A stretch of 64,000 nucleotides of DNA from assembly GCA_032622095.1 (NCBI GenBank), contig CP136061.1, positions 10,121,287 to 10,185,286 of the forward strand, in the 5' to 3' direction. Source of the stretch: Siphonodentalium dalli (Eukaryota > Mollusca > Scaphopoda > Gadilida > Siphonodentaliidae). Position numbers and translations under genes: made by a program. The notes beneath the pieces are model-generated. The model worked only from the letters and a program-made list of their open reading frames with translations. It had not been told where the DNA came from and did not search any database. Positions 63,719 to 64,000 of the stretch are shown in pieces. The stretch's first letter is position 1. The number at the start of each line of letters is the position of its first letter.

Positions 63719-64000
63719 TAGCTATTGCCATGGCTTGGCGTCCGTCGTCTGTGTGTCCGTCAACAATTTCCTTTGGCGCGGGCTACAGGTCGTATCTTTG
63801 GTCTGATCTTTATGAAATTTGTCATGAATGTTGACATTGACATGTAGATGGGAACGAGTCATTTTGGGGTCATTCGGCCAAAAAAACATGGCCGTTGGTG
63901 GCCATCTTGGATTTAAAAATTAAATCCATTGGCGCGGGCTACAGGCCGTACTGTTTGTGTGATCATCATAAAAAATTTGTCGTGAATGTTGACATTTACA
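63719..64000 (+). repeat. Second copy of the 23-kb satellite-type element, truncated by the window end
   Basis: Starts AGCTATTGCCATGGCTTGGC like 23288-23307 and continues through CCTTTGGCGCGGGCTACAGG, GACATGTAGATGGGAACGAG and a second unit, running off the right edge. Confidence 0.8.

Overview
This window is eukaryotic DNA, most likely from a marine invertebrate. The density and type of repeats, and the abundance of ACATGTAC-type motifs, are compatible with a mollusc or another lophotrochozoan. That placement is inference, because no host gene is complete enough to fix the taxon. Almost nothing here is ordinary host coding sequence. The one recognisable host-type exon is the C-terminal part of a C-type lectin domain at 21442-21666 on the minus strand. 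The rest is a dense, nested collection of transposable elements, satellites and their remains.

Layout. 365-10829 is a foldback-like structure. It has 279-bp outer inverted arms and inner inverted minisatellite arms, and an interior with three splice-consistent exons of an unrecognised gene (4081-5371). A Helitron-like repeat (copy A, 8580-10550) lies against its right arm. 10830-23160 holds a PIF/Harbinger-type MITE, a piggyBac-type MITE inside a LINE tail, the lectin exon with a TA-flanked MITE at its splice acceptor, and several minisatellites. 23165-27145 is one satellite array inserted inside another. 27195-29807 has LINE 3' tails and two more piggyBac-type MITEs.

29816-41470 is a four-layer nest. 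A LINE tail is split by a dimeric MITE, the MITE is split by the Helitron-like repeat (copy B), and that repeat is split by an apparently intact Ty3/Gypsy LTR retrotransposon (30830-39484). Unfilled versions of the two innermost junctions exist elsewhere in the window, so the order of events can be read directly. The retrotransposon has 766-bp LTRs that look identical, a CACT target duplication, gag with zinc knuckles, and pol with protease, RT, RNase H and a D-D35-E integrase. It also has a textbook -1 frameshift signal at the gag/pol junction and two extra downstream ORFs, one of them reachable by a plausible leader splice.

42240-49450 has bivalve-style tandem repeats and a second large element with inverted arms of more than 1 kb. 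50491-56154 is a decayed two-gene DNA transposon of ISL2EU type: a THAP/DDE transposase on the plus strand converging with a SAP-SWIM-YqaJ nuclease gene on the minus strand. Each gene carries identifiable lesions. 56265-64000 contains a 2.2-kb inverted-repeat element with two TA-flanked MITEs nested in it, hAT-type MITEs with perfect 8-bp target duplications, several palindromic TA-flanked MITEs, another LINE tail, and the start of a second copy of the 23-kb satellite at the right edge.

Functionally the window records repeated transposition. The Gypsy element is the only one whose genes look able to encode working proteins; everything else is non-autonomous or broken. No CRISPR arrays, operons, rRNA or tRNA genes were seen.
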